A DNA stretch of 64,000 nt from Porpolomopsis calyptriformis (GCA_951640195.1 OX621170.1:1240001-1304000); one strand, 5' to 3'; counted from the first letter of the stretch, positions 13,201-24,505 are shown. Numbers and translations are program-made. The notes: generated by a model from the letters alone, not told the origin.

Positions 13201-14585
13201 AGGTACTGTGCAAATTGCGTTCAGAACACTCACCCCGTCAGCTTCAACTGACCGCCTCGGATACCAACAGTCATGTCCTTGTCAAGGGGAGATCCAAACG
13301 GTATGAACTGAGCTTCGTTTTTACCACGAAACAACCGCTTTGTGGTTTCGTCGAAGCGTTTGGTGATGTGATCGAGGGCGTCCGGAGTGCCGTATTTTGA
13401 GTTTTTGAGTTTTTCTGACATTTGGTAAGAAAATGTGGTGACTGAATGAGAGACATCACCTTCGAGGAATACTCTTGCTCGACGGCTCACAAAAATGGAG
13501 CCAGCGAAGACACCTGATGGGTGAAGGTCAGTTGACAAACCGTCGTTCAACTCGGCGAATGACGCACAATCTGGAGGAGCAATCTCTTCGATTATCAGAG
13601 GGACAGTTCCACGGATTGCATAGGTACTGATGTCAAGAGTGCCGCCTCCGGCATCGGCAATCATAAACCCAGGATTGGAGGGGTTCTGTTGGAGGGTTAG
13701 GGACGGATGGTTGGGAGTTTTGAAGACGGAATACGGACAGACAGAACGTCGACTGCGAGACCGCTCAAGACACAAGCGTGCAAGCTTGCTTCGCCTTCTG
13801 TAACAAAGCGCACCCTTGCTTTGCCCTCGTTCGTGTTTGGGATCAGACCGCCATATATCGCACTCCTACGCATTTTCGCTTGCTGCGCCCCCTCCCACCC
13901 GTTCGGATGGCTCAAAACAAATTGGATGTTCCACTCGACGGAACTCCAGAGGGCGGGACCGCTGGCATACGTATCGACAATAAAACTTCGCGTGCAGGTA
14001 TAAAGATCTAATGAGATACAAGTCAACACTTAACGGTTGAGGTACCGGGTGAGAGGATGCACAAGAAAGAAAATCTCCGAAAACCTCCGTTGCTGTTTTG
14101 CCGTCAGGAAGTGGGTTCAAACTCATACCGTTCATCTGCAGTCGCATGGTTTTGGGCCGAAGACGTAGTTTGAAACTGGAGTGTCACACGAGTTGGAGGG
14201 GCTACAGCATCTTGGAATAGCAAACTTACAGTTCCACCTTCGTCCACCCTTCGTCCTCTGCCTGGGTGAGAACGGAGGCATTGTCCGCCTCGGCACCGGC
14301 GGCCCTCATTTTGCCGGCTGGGTCATAAAAAATGACGGAGGGTATTTTGGAGTTCCCTGCGACATGCTCTTGGCCAGGGAAACTGGAGACAAGGAGAGAT
14401 GAAGAACTGGGTGAGAATGACCTTGTCGTTGGACATTACCGAGTGACACCATGAATTTTTGGCACTTCTCCGGGTTCCAATATCGCGTAAGAAACCCCGC
14501 TAAAAGTGGTTCCGACATCAAGAGCAATCACTAGGGATCTGGTTGCACCACCGTAGGGCTTTCGAGCGTTGCCGTTCGGTTTCAT
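10228..14585 (-). CDS. HSPA12-like Hsp70 ATPase with long disordered C-terminal extension
   Basis: Actin-fold ATPase of the Hsp70/HSPA12 type, whose client roles in fungi are largely unknown. From the ATG at 14585 it reads SLVIALDVGTTFSGVSYAIL (phosphate-1 loop), ADAGGGTLDISTYAI near 13640 (phosphate-2), VWLVGGFAASPYLFKQLQ near 13010 (adenosine loop), then KAVADGSIGFYLDHHVSARV. The family's C-terminal part continues with FEVDIWCYRGGNAVPRW, FSTLCCVRADLSPLRDSAR, TIVFSVEIHFGLTEFKARI and GPASIIYNEG. HSPA12-like proteins usually stop about here. Here the same frame runs on, without stop or obvious splice site, for about 630 residues to 10228. This tail is Ser/Pro/Lys-rich, has KKGKGKEQDRGRARDKGKEK and ends in KKKKKKTGK. 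About ten introns in the Hsp70 part. An alternative is two genes with a missed terminal exon near 12,100; I favour one gene at moderate confidence. Confidence 0.75.
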
Positions 14586-14930
14586 GTCGATCGATTAGCA
14601 GATTACAAAAAAAGAGGGGTAGCAGTGGAGAACGGCAGTCAAATGGATGGTGAGTATAACATGTTCTGGGAAATGAGAGAGAAAGGAAATTCAGGAAACA
14701 TGAGGCTGAAGAGGCCGAGTGACACACACGGATGACCGTCATCCGCCCTCCACGAATTTTTTGATCGTCGCATCTAAAAGCGTTGGGAAAAAAAAGGAAA
14801 AAAAACCGGGGGCAATGCGACTGAAATACTACGGATGGATGGAATGGCAATGGTCGAATTCAAGGCATCCCAGTCGTGACCGTTTCAGTCCGACCGTTTC
14901 AATCACAACGCTTTCCTTCGTGTTGCCAGC
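14586..14930. promoter_or_regulatory. Divergent intergenic region between Hsp70-like and coiled-coil genes
   Basis: 345 bp with outward genes on both sides. It holds A-rich runs (near 14788-14805) but no recognisable gene, RNA or repeat. Presumed promoters and 5' UTRs. Confidence 0.45.
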
Positions 14931-16444
14931 ATGGCTTCCATGCTCCCCGTAGCCCACATTCATCTCAGAGACTTATATGATTCCACGCTCGAGTTTTTCG
15001 CCCTCCGTGCCCCCTCGTTCGTCTCTTTGAGAGCCCAGCCCGCAGACGATCCTTCCATTGCCACTGCCATAACTCCGTCTGTTCCGGAGGAGTTCCCTGA
15101 AAATTCGTCGTCGGACTCTCCTTTTTCGTCCAAAGAAACTGACGCCAGTTCATGCCCTTGTGACACTTCTCCAGCTTCGAGTTTCACTACCCCTTCAATG
15201 CGCCGGCACTCGGATGTCATCAGGACCGAACTTTCTCGATCCAGAATAGAGGTGGCCAGGTTGGAAGAGAGGTGCAGGATCCTTGACAAAACCTTGCGGG
15301 AGACGAGAGATTTGCTCAAGGCGAGGGAGTTGGAGGTAGCGAGACTAAAAGAACAGTTACCGCGAGCGATCCACCGCCGCGACCAGGAAAATATTTCACT
15401 TCACCAAAAACGCGACGAAAAGCGCGATCCCACACGCACCCCCCAAGAAAACCACAAAAAAGAGACTGCTTGCCCACAGGCAACGTCGATACGACTAGAG
15501 CAGTTAGCACACTCGCGAAGTCTCGAATGCTTCCTCGCAAAAACAGACATGTGGTCTGGCGCTCAAGTTATCCAGGCTGTGCATGACTTGAACACGGAAA
15601 TTCTCCAACTTGCTGCATCCGCCAGTGAATTCTGCCCATTCGACCGGCTTCCCCCATCCTCTGCGCCAAAAGTCGTGCCGGCCACTCATGAGGCTGTATT
15701 GATACTCGGACCACAGCTCGCACGAATGCTCTCAACACGAGATCATTCACAAGACCCCATACTCGTCCAGCTCGCTTTGCAAGGCTGCCTCTCGACATGC
15801 GTTGCCGGCGCGTTGTCGTTGTTCTGTCTTGGTTTCCAACCCAATTCCAATACTCTACTCTCCAGTATCTATTCACATATTGCACAGTCTGGTAAAATTC
15901 ATTCGTCACTCATCCCTAGCTTCGCAGCTGAAATATGGAGAATGCAGAACCTCAGCCTACATCTGCTCGGTGGAGGGCTTTAACGCTTCGGCATATCCAC
16001 AGTCTTCAGCCTGGTTTGGATCAGCACGTGGTAAATGATATCGTGGACACCATTTTCCGCCTAATGTCGCACATCTTCCTCATCTCCGGGTGCTTGAATC
16101 CCGATGCTGTATATGATAACCTTCGATCCCGGTTTGGAGAACAGGTGCACCGGATTGCGAAGGCCGTTTGCAAGTTGGCACACGTGACAAAGGAAGAAAT
16201 CATGTCGACCGATTTTGACGTTGTCGCCGTGGGCCGTTCGGAGATGTTTGATGGTAAAGACATGTGCGATATGTTTGGAGATTGTGGGATGTCGAGGGGT
16301 GCTGTATTGTGCACCATAGAGTTGGGGTTGAGATGCGCGACTCGCAAGACTTCTTGTGGGCCGGGAATGGAGGGCATAGTTGAAAGACGACTGTTGCTGC
16401 GACCAAAGGTATTGCTCGAGTCAGTTGCAGATATTCTTACATGA
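14931..16444 (+). CDS. Coiled-coil protein of unknown function
   Basis: I do not recognise this protein. The ATG at 14931 begins MASMLPVAHIHLRDLYDSTL. A Ser/Pro/Asp-rich stretch follows, then a clear heptad coiled coil of about 60 residues (SRIEVARLEERCRILDKTLR, ETRDLLKARELEVARLKEQL), a charged linker, and a C-terminal helical region (QVIQAVHDLNTEILQLAASA; FCLGFQPNSNTLLSSIYSHI). A short intron near 15891-15934 leads to a last exon with RWRALTLRHIHSLQPGLDQH and a Cys-containing end stopping at 16442-16444. About 490 residues. The pattern resembles lineage-specific families that recur within mushroom genomes, which is inference only. No signal peptide or membrane segment. It ends 50 bp before the start chosen for SGD1. 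Confidence 0.65.
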
Positions 16445-16494
16445 CCGGTAGCCGACATGGGCGTTTGGACTTTTGTCTCCTACACATACTTTAT

Positions 16495-19236
16495 ATGACA
16501 TCGTCACGAAGTCGGTCACAAGATTGGCTGATGCCCTTCCAGCATCCGAAACGGAAGAAAGCCAGAATCGCTGACCTGGGCAGCTCGGTTCAGCACACCA
16601 TCCCAGTTCTTCCCAGTCCAAGGCGGCCTTCCTTGCGTCCTAGATCTAAAAAAACGGATCCAAAACTTCCTCGTCGATCGCCAAAACAGCCTCGGCACGC
16701 GCAGGATGAGGACGCATACATAGCATATTTAGAATCTAAACTTGGATACAACGGCGACAAGAAGACTAAACGGGTCTCCGGAGAGGACGGGTTAGACGGT
16801 GGGGAGACTTCGCTCGAATTGTCTATGCCTTAACCGTGTTTCGGCTTAGATTTACTCGATTTTGCTTCTTCTCTGATCCCTTCTCGGCAATCAGTATGTT
16901 TCCGCGGTGTGCAAAATATTTATTCCCGATGACATTTGTTCCAGGAGAATGTATCTGAGGATGAGGAGACTGAAGCAGAAAGTGGTTCCGAAGACGAATC
17001 TACACAAAAAGACGACGATGAATTGGCGGCTAGTGCGTGTTTTCCAGACTATATGCCTCACACTCTTTTTATCAGAGCTGTTAGGTTCCCGGTATATACT
17101 ACCTCAGCTCAGGGATCGTGCTCAACACGCTGACGAGAAAACCTCCGACGACTCTATCAAACTGCGACGACAGCTCAAGGGTCTACTGAACCGGTACTGT
17201 GATATAGGCATTATATTCTCTCCGCTGACCAGAGGATTGCAGCATGAGTGAACAAAACATGGTGACTATTCTCACCAGCGTCGAAGACGCGTACCGCATT
17301 CATAAACGCCATGGTCAGAAATGGGTCCATCGTAATAACTCGATATCACTGACACCTTTTTAGATGTCACATCGACATTAACCGTCCTCATTATTGACGG
17401 AATAGCAGCTCACTCTTCACTACTGGACTCGTATGTTGTTCTGTACGCGGCGTTCGTCTCTAGTTTGCACAAACTGGTCGGCGTCGAATTTGGTATTGCC
17501 TTTCCCCTTCTCCTCTATGGTTGTTTGATCGTGACACGTTAGCTGCGTATTTTGTTCAAAACGTTGTTGCAATATATGAACGACATTACAAAATAATCGA
17601 GGAGGGACCACCGAAGGATGTGGAGACGCCTGGAAAGGAGTGCACGAATCTGATAGTTCTGATTTCCGAGCTGTACAACTTCCAGGTGATCTCATCCCTC
17701 CTGGTATACGATATCATCCGCGGTTTACTTGAAAAGGAGTTCACGGAGTTCAATGTAGAACTGTTGCTCAAGATTGTGCGAAGTAGGTATTTTCTAAAGT
17801 CGAGTTGTTTGGTTAATTAATTGGGACAGATTCTGGTCAGCAACTACGACAGGACGACCCTTCTGCGCTTAAAGACATCATCCAAATCGTCCAGGCTAAG
17901 CTCGGTGATAAACACGACGCCTTAAGGTACCCACAATTCTTCAATTGCTCTGGATATTTAACTGAAATACATAGCTCCCGGACTCGATTTATGGTTGAAA
18001 CACTGATCAACCTCAAGAACAACAGCCTGAAGAGAAACACCACACACAACCAGGGTGCCGATGCGGTCGAGCGAATGAAGAAGTTCTTGTCCGGTCTAAG
18101 CAAGAAGCGGCGCGGTCTGAGCATCTCCGTCCCTCATCTCGAGCACCTGATTGATATATGCTCAACTAGTGTTAGGGCACGACCCTCTGCGTGTATCTTT
18201 GGGGGATCTCCACTCTGCAGACAGCAAAGGTAAATGGTGGCTTGTCGGAGCGGCATGGGGAGGCGACCCCCTGCGGGATCGCCGCGACTCTGCTTTCCAG
18301 GAAGAATCCTCCAGCGACAATCTCAAAAACAGCTCTCTAATAAAGCTAGCCCGGAAGCAGGGTATGAATACAGATATCCGGCGCAGCATCTTTGTGGTGC
18401 TCATGAGCAGCGATGTTTGTTTATTTCCCTGGCCTACATAACTGACGGCTGATAAATATTGTAATCAGGACTATATTGATGCTTGCGAACGATTGTCACA
18501 ATTGAATCTGACGGAAGTCCAGCAACGCGAGATAGTGCGTGTAATTCTGCACTGTTGTGGGGCCGTGAGTACTTGCCCTGTGTTCTCTGTTCGCATTCTG
18601 ACACTGCTTATAGGAGAAGGCATACAATCCCTACTACACCCTTGTCGGTCAACAGCTTTGTCAAAGTTCTCATTCCTACAAGATTACGTTGCAGTTCTGT
18701 CTCTGGGATTTCCTCCGTGAATTGGGCGAGACCAACGTGGGGGGGATGGAGCTGATCAAGAATGTCAAAGATAATGGAATTGGATTCAGCTCGGAAAAAG
18801 TCTCTCCAACGCGAATGAAAAATATTGCCAAGGCCTATGCCTGGTGGATCGCTAAAGATTGCTCTTCGCTCGTAATACTAAAGGTATGTTTAAAATTCTG
18901 AAAATACGTATCAAAATGACGTGATGCACGCAGCCTGTTAACTTTACCCTCCTCAAACCCAAAACAAGCGAATTTCTCAAGGAACTATTCACCCAACTGT
19001 TCATCAACAGTCAAGTTTCAATCCCCATGATAGACTTCGACTCAAAGAAAGTACCGGATGGACAAAATCGCCGCGCTATAGAAGAAATATTTATCAAAGC
19101 TGCGAGAATTGAAGCTTTGGCTATGGGTATCATATATTTCCTGTCAAGAACATTTCGAGGTAACGAGGACAGTGGAGTGGTGAAGTGGGCGTGTGAGGTG
19201 GCGATGGAGACTCTGCGCGCCCCGCATCCCCAATAG
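16495..19236 (+). CDS. SGD1: Nucleolar MIF4G/MA3-domain ribosome biogenesis factor
   Basis: Homologue of yeast Sgd1 and human NOM1, needed for 18S rRNA processing in the nucleolus. The basic N-terminus (HPKRKKARIADL, RRPSLRPRSKKTD) and the acidic stretch ENVSEDEETEAESGSEDEST lead to the MIF4G domain: RYILPQLRDRAQ, IKLRRQLKGLLNR, TVLIIDGIAAHSSLLDSYVV, NLIVLISELYNFQVISSLLV, LRQDDPSALKDIIQIVQ, RFMVETLINLKNN. The MA3 part follows: IRRSIFVVLMSSDDYIDACE, LTLQFCLWDFLRELGE-like text near 18690, and RMKNIAKAYAWWIAKDCSSL. About ten introns. Start chosen at 16495 (MTSSRSRSQDWLMPF). In-frame ATGs also lie at 16441 and 16531; the first overlaps the upstream gene's stop as ATGA. Family assignment is firm, the exact start is not. 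Confidence 0.88.
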
Positions 19237-19597
19237 GCTGGTTAGCTTCACTCTTAGCGTCGACTTCGCCTCGCACACTCTCCAATTTCTTCGGGGGAGC
19301 CGAAGGCGCAGAATCGCGGGTAGCAGGAGGTGAGGCAGGGGTAGTCTTCAACGTAGCCCCGGTCTTGTTGGAAGAACTGGCGTCAGGTGGACATACAGCA
19401 ATCACTCGAGGGATTTCTTCAGCTGGCATATCGCATTCTCTCAGTGCCAACAATTTATATCCATTTTTATAAGCTCACCGTTCATATTGGCTGGGTTGAG
19501 TAGATTGGCTTTATAAGTAGCTGACCAGAGAGTATCGGCATGGATCTGCACCAACCCTAACCATAGTCCCAAGCAACTTTCTTCCGCACTCTTCAAA
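19237..19597. other. Intergenic region upstream of PAM18, with an open antisense frame
   Basis: No gene that I can support. A TATA-like ttataag lies near 19510 and the telo-box-like AACCCTAACC at 19553-19562, 36 bp before the PAM18 start. On the minus strand a frame is open across most of the region (ECDMPAEEIPRVIAVCPPDA, later SPPATRDSAPSAPPKK) and runs into the 3' end of SGD1. It lacks a good start and a recognisable domain. Confidence 0.4.
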
Positions 19598-19968
19598 ATG
19601 GCAACGCCAATTCTGATTGGCGTTGGTGCAATCGCTACTGCCCTTGTTGGGCGTCATCTCGTTCGAAAAGGCCTTCTTTCTGGTAGGGCTGCCGCAGACC
19701 AGTGGGTAAGAGGAGGTTTCAAGGCAAAGATGGATCGTAAAGAAGCTATTGCCATCCTCGGGCTCAAGTACATCCTTTTCTTTTCCTCCCAGTTGCTCTC
19801 GACCTCATCTGCGTTAGGGATGGCCAAATGTTGCGAACGAGGCTGAAAGACGCCCATCGACAAATTATGCTCGCCAACCATCCCGATCGGGGGGGAGCAC
19901 CCTATCTTGCCAGCAAAATCAATGAGGCAAAGGATCTGCTGGAGAAGACGGACGGGAAGGGTCGATGA
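19598..19968 (+). CDS. PAM18: Mitochondrial import motor J-protein Pam18/Tim14
   Basis: Inner-membrane J-protein that stimulates mtHsp70 at the TIM23 channel to pull in precursors. Two exons, split at the gtacat near 19768 and rejoining at GATGGCCAAATG after gcgttag. The N-terminal membrane segment [18 protein letters not shown] is followed by [18 protein letters not shown], the usual helix I and II start. Exon 2 gives [20 protein letters not shown], with the HPD motif essential for Hsp70 stimulation, then [20 protein letters not shown]. About 104 residues, in the size range of DNAJC19/Tim14. Stop TGA at 19966. No defects. Confidence 0.93.
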
Positions 19969-20554
19969 CTGCATTATCTTAGACTGGTACGTGGTGTCGA
20001 ATTCTTGGTGGATAGATCATTCCAGCTCAGGAATTCCCTCAAGTCCAATTATCCCCCAATGTATTTTTATCAATTTACCAATAATATTCCAAAATTCTAC
20101 CTCCTGGTCTAGCCGCAGATCCCTCTTTTCTCCAATCGAATTCGTCTATTTCAATCAATCAATCATACTCACCGATGAATGACCAGCATCTGTGGAGAAG
20201 ATGGTCTGCTCAACATTGCCGGACGTGATATGATCAATCAATCAATCAGCAGATCACCCATACCTACTCTCTACTAGCACAGTGGATCAAGACGTTCGAT
20301 TGTTATCCGGTTTACGTTGATCAGTCGAGAAAAAGACGGCTAATGCTTCACTCTCTCGGCGATAGTACACGGCGGAAACAGCTGATGGCACACACCTCTG
20401 ACAATAAAAACCATCTGTTGACCACCCCAGTGAAAAGTCGTCCGGGTAGTAAATGGTCACCATTTGTTATATATCAGACGGCTCTCCTCGACCGTGATAT
20501 CGATTATTATGTCGGAGTTGACAGCAACTACGTTCGATCACCCTCAGCAGAACC
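19969..20554. other. Intergenic region between PAM18 and EFM4
   Basis: 586 bp holding the 3' end of PAM18 and the EFM4 promoter. It is AT-rich with two short ATCA/TCAA tetranucleotide runs. I see no gene or structural RNA. Confidence 0.4.
20151..20248. repeat. Two (TCAA)n tetranucleotide runs
   Basis: TCAATCAATCAATCA at 20151-20165 and GATCAATCAATCAATCA at 20232-20248, about 65 bp apart. Simple repeats with no evident function. Confidence 0.7.
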
Positions 20555-21474
20555 ATGAGTAGCTTGAACCTCCAACCCTCGAAACTCGGTACAAAAGAGC
20601 AGTGAGTGTTGCAACAAGCAGGTATCTCTGGGTTTACACGAATATCAAGTTGGGACAACGTTTACCAAGAAGAACTCGGGAATTTCAACGAAATCGGAGA
20701 CGTAGGGGAAATATGGTTCATGCAACTCACCTCATGTCCTTCCATAAGCTCACCTCATTGCAGGTTTGGAACCGACAGTGTAGAGAAGATAGTAGACTGG
20801 ACGGTAAAGTTCTTACCTCCTCAAGTCCGTGCTTCCATCTTGGAAGTTGGGAGCGGGAATGGCATGTTACTTTTCGCCCTTATGGAAGCTGGGTATGCCC
20901 CTTGCACGATGGCTGGTATCGATTACAGTCCCGATGCTGTCGAATTGGCTCGGTCAATTGCCTCCACTCGAGGTGGTGAATTAATTCGTTTTGTCGTCTG
21001 TGACTTCCTGAAGGAAAATGCCCCGCCCTTGCCTCGTACGAATCAGGAAGACGCTGGCGAATTATGGGATCTCTTACTAGATAAGGGCACATTTGACGCC
21101 ATTGCGTTAGGAGAGAAGGAGAATGGACAATCGCCAGCCCTTGCATACCCCGCACAAGTAGCAAAGTCGTTGAGAGAGACAGGATATTTTCTCATTACTT
21201 GTATGCCATCCTGGAATCTACGTTCTGCGCGAGGCTAACGACCAACATGATTTCGGATCCACAGCCTGCAACTTCACAGAGGACGAACTGAAGGACATAT
21301 TTTCGAATTCGGGGACTGGCCTTCGTTACCAGTATGTTCGACTAACGTTCAAAATGTTTCATCTGATTGACAGTTCTTGCCAGCTCGCGGATACGGTACC
21401 CATCCTACAGTTATGGGGGAAAGAGTGGCAGTATCTGCTCTTCTGTTGCGTTCCAGAAATCTACATCCAATTGA
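20555..21474 (+). CDS. EFM4: EEF1A lysine methyltransferase (METTL10 family)
   Basis: SAM-dependent seven-beta-strand methyltransferase that modifies a lysine of translation factor eEF1A. MSSLNLQPSKLGTKE joins HWDNVYQEELGNFNEIGDVG after an intron, then EIWFGTDSVEKIVDWTVKFL across another, the family's N-terminal signature. Motif I is SILEVGSGNGMLLFAL; acidic motif II is AGIDYSPDAVELARSIA; post-motif LLLDKGTFDAIAL is typical. The last exons read TSCNFTEDELKDIFSNSGTG and, using the acceptor that ends at 21383, RIRYPSYSYGGKSGSICSSV, FQKSTSN, stop at 21472. An acceptor 10 nt upstream (21373) would give a different tail stopping within a few bases of the same place. About 240 residues, normal. Confidence 0.92.
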
Positions 21475-21868
21475 AATGAGTTACCTAAATTGTGCCTATC
21501 AGATGGAGCTGCTTGAACCAGAGCAGAGGTTGTTCGAAATTTTCGGATCAGCTGATTTTCTGCTTCGCGAACAATCCAGAATGGAGACACCACACCTAGG
21601 GGTAGAAGAACAACTATTCCCAGTGGCTGAGGACGTCGCAATCCGTTTTACAAGCGGAATATCTTGTACCCACCGGGAAATGGCATTCTGGGCATGGTAA
21701 TGCCAATCATATTCCCTCCTTTTTTTATTTGCTTGTGAAGAGGCGGGTTACTGAACTTAGAACAAGTACCAGCGGCTCCTGGTGCGATGGGGACGTTTCA
21801 AGCTAGCCTGTTGCCGTTATACAATTTCGGTCTCTTATCAAAAAATTCCTGTCTAACTATGGGATCGG
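21475..21868. other. Convergent intergenic region EFM4 / carnitine acetyltransferase
   Basis: 394 bp between two converging stop codons. Frames are open on both strands for up to 75 codons, but they show no domain and no start context. Presumed 3' UTRs and terminators; a T-run (ttttttta) lies at about 21720. Confidence 0.4.
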
Positions 21869-24359
21869 TTAACATGAGGGTGATAAATTGTCGTTAACAA
21901 CTTCCTCAGTGTTTGAGGAACAGACTGATTTCATCTGTTGTAGTGCTTCTATAATGATGTCCTTGAAATCTGGGGTGGAGGTAAAGGAACAGGAGAATTT
22001 CGACTCAATACCAAATTTTATGATATCAGGAGCGGCTAGGTCTGAACCAAGGATGTCAGTAATAGCAATGCAACACAAGGGAGACATACAATTGATACCG
22101 TAACCATCTTCATGAGCTGTCCCAAACCTACACCATTTAATCAGCTTTGGAAGCCAGCAAAGTAAATTGTGCAAGGTGGAACATTTACCCAGTACCCCGG
22201 AATTGATGACCGGCGCTCAGTCCGCTCGTGCTCAACTTCCACTGCTGGCTACGGTCAAAGAGTTCATCTTCGAATAATTCCGATCGTTCATTCTCATCTG
22301 GACGAAGCATGAGTCGAAGGCCGAGAAGATGTCGATCGATTCCTCGGCCGGTTGAAGCCTCGCGGGTGAGCGCAGTATGTGTTTGGATCGCACGTTGAAG
22401 AAGCTGATATTGAACAGGTTTCTATAAGGAAATTATGAAGAGAATATGTGAGGCGGGCTTTTGATGAACCGGAAATAGGGTACGTACAGATTGCGATGGG
22501 TCGACCATAGCGAGAACGAAGGCGCGGCTGTCAGTAGTAAGTGTTCGGATCGTCTCGGTGCGCCCCCGGTGAAACATTCGCGTTAGCGCTGTCTCGTAAG
22601 TGGCTGTGCATGCACCTCGGCTTTTGAACCATGCAAGTTGAAGGGCCATTTGGAGGAATCCGTCCGGAGAAACGTTGGCTTCAAAATGAAGACACGGAAA
22701 CTCAGCCATCGGTTATCATCAAGGAAAAACAAAAAGGCCCACCGACGCTTTTGATCCAATTTGTTCCGTAACCTGTGAACCAAAGCTCGCTGTTATCTGA
22801 ATTCTTGATGATCTCCTTAGCCCTCTCCTCCGCCTTTGCACATTCCTGTTCTATTCTATCATCTGAAACCCAATCTAACCGTTCCCATCCCGCCGATATT
22901 TGGGTGTCCCCGTCACTTGAGTACCATACATCCTGTTCAAATGCCGCCGCCTGCACTCCTTGTATCACCGCGTATTCAGCGACGATACTGGGCACGAGCG
23001 CATCGACTGGGGAGTGTTCACCCATTGCTCCCGCGCTGGTGTTGGATTCGACGATGAGGGTGTAGGCCTTGTCGAACCAGCGGTTGCGGGCACCCCGGCC
23101 AGAGCGAATGTTGTGGAGATGAGCATCGATATTAGCAGGGCTGTCGAGACACGTGTGATCAACGGCAGAGGAAGGAGGGGGCAAATCGGAAGGGTGATAA
23201 GGAGTAAGATGTGAGTAGTGATCGAGGCTGACGCAAAACAGAGAATTAAGTATCGCCTGATGAGTTTCGTGATTCTTAGTTGATAAGGAGAGCAAGTAAG
23301 ATAGATTCTGGGAGGCAAACCATTGTCAATTCAAGCTGGAGCTAAACCATGAAATTTACGTTTGCCCATAGATCTCTCCGATCGGCGCTTAGCAAACCGA
23401 TGGGAACTGCTTCCTCTCCTTTCTCTAGTCGGACATTTACATCCTCAACAACAGCTCTGAATCGCTTCTCGATTTCACCCACTTTGATGAGTTTGTCTTC
23501 ATCGTAAACATCGACTGCGTAGAACCAGTCATGCAACATTATTAATACCTTCTTAGTGTTCGGATTGGAAGCCGGTGGAACTTGAGAAAGTGCATCGCAA
23601 TGCTCGTGAGGAATTCTCCCGATATTGAACATTTTGGAAGTACTCTCTCGCAGCCAGGTTCCTGTGTGAACGAGTAAGAATCAAATGGTGCGAGTGTTGG
23701 CTCTTGTGTACGAACCTGCACGAGTACTCTCTGGGTAAATTTCTTGACTTTGGGAATGAACATGTATGTCCAGTCGAATAATTTATAGAACGAGGGAGGG
23801 CTTACCTATCCATCTGACTCTTATATTCAAGTGTTCTGTGCACGAGCCATGTTGCACGTCTGATTTGCCAGGGGTTAATTCCAGCCCTGTTTTGTAGAGA
23901 ACGACCGGAGAGGACTTCTAGGGGTATGCCGTCATCGTTGTGGAACGATAACCACCAGTTGGAATTAATGAGAAGTGGCGTTCTCCCTCGGTGATACGCG
24001 TATTCCATCCAAATATTATCATCCAACCAGTTGTGGGGGGATTCTCTATCAAGCGCTTGGCACGAAACTGTTATTTACCTTTTCCACCATACAGAACGAT
24101 GCGCACCTAGCAAACGTTCTTGACAAAGTTTGCCAACACCGTTTTCGAATTTCTCTGCCCATTTAACGCGTTGGGTGAGAGCTAAATCATAACATACCCC
24201 TCCGCATCTCTCGTCATCTAACAGGAAAGGCTCAAGAGACTTGAGGTACTTTTGCAGGGTTTTGTGTAGATCGGGAACAGGTAAGCGGGGACGTGTGTGT
24301 GCAGAGCGCATACAGACAGACGAGGGTAGGAAGTATTGACGAAAAAAATTATATATCAT
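21869..24359 (-). CDS. CAT2: Carnitine O-acetyltransferase
   Basis: Transfers acetyl groups between CoA and carnitine, moving acetyl units across peroxisomal and mitochondrial membranes. The first ATG (24359) gives MIYNFFRQYFLPSSVCMRSA, basic, hydrophobic and hydroxylated like a mitochondrial presequence. The next in-frame Met (24311) starts just before RPRLPVPDLHKTLQKYLKSL, the enzyme's normal beginning. Later segments are DDNIWMEYAYHRGRTPLLIN, NSNWWLSFHNDDGIP, INPWQIRRATWLVHRTLEYK, GRIPHEHCDAL, NRWFDKAYTLIVESN, AMGEHSPVDALV (catalytic His), the choline/carnitine site region TYETALTRMFHRGRTETIRT, and the C-terminal YLAAPDIIKFGIESKFS and TSTPDFKDIIIEAL. The protein ends NLSPSC, not a PTS1. 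About ten introns. Divergent from RMI1. Confidence 0.92.
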
Positions 24360-24505
24360 CCTGAAGCAAGGATGCCCTTGAAGTCATTTCCCGGATGTGC
24401 AGTGCGTCCACTCACTTTATGAGGAAGCGCATGATATGTGATGTCACGTGAACTTTTCATGCTTTGTTCAACCTCGCGTCGATTCAGAACTTACCAAAGA
24501 CCATC
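24360..24505. promoter_or_regulatory. Divergent promoter of carnitine acetyltransferase and RMI1
   Basis: 146 bp between outward starts. It contains tcacgtga (near 24445), a CACGTG palindrome of the bHLH-binding E-box type. Function inferred from position and motif only. Confidence 0.45.

Noticed and set aside
21411..21700. Small genes on either strand after EFM4
   Set aside because: No domain, no start context and overlap with the EFM4 end; treated as 3' UTR.
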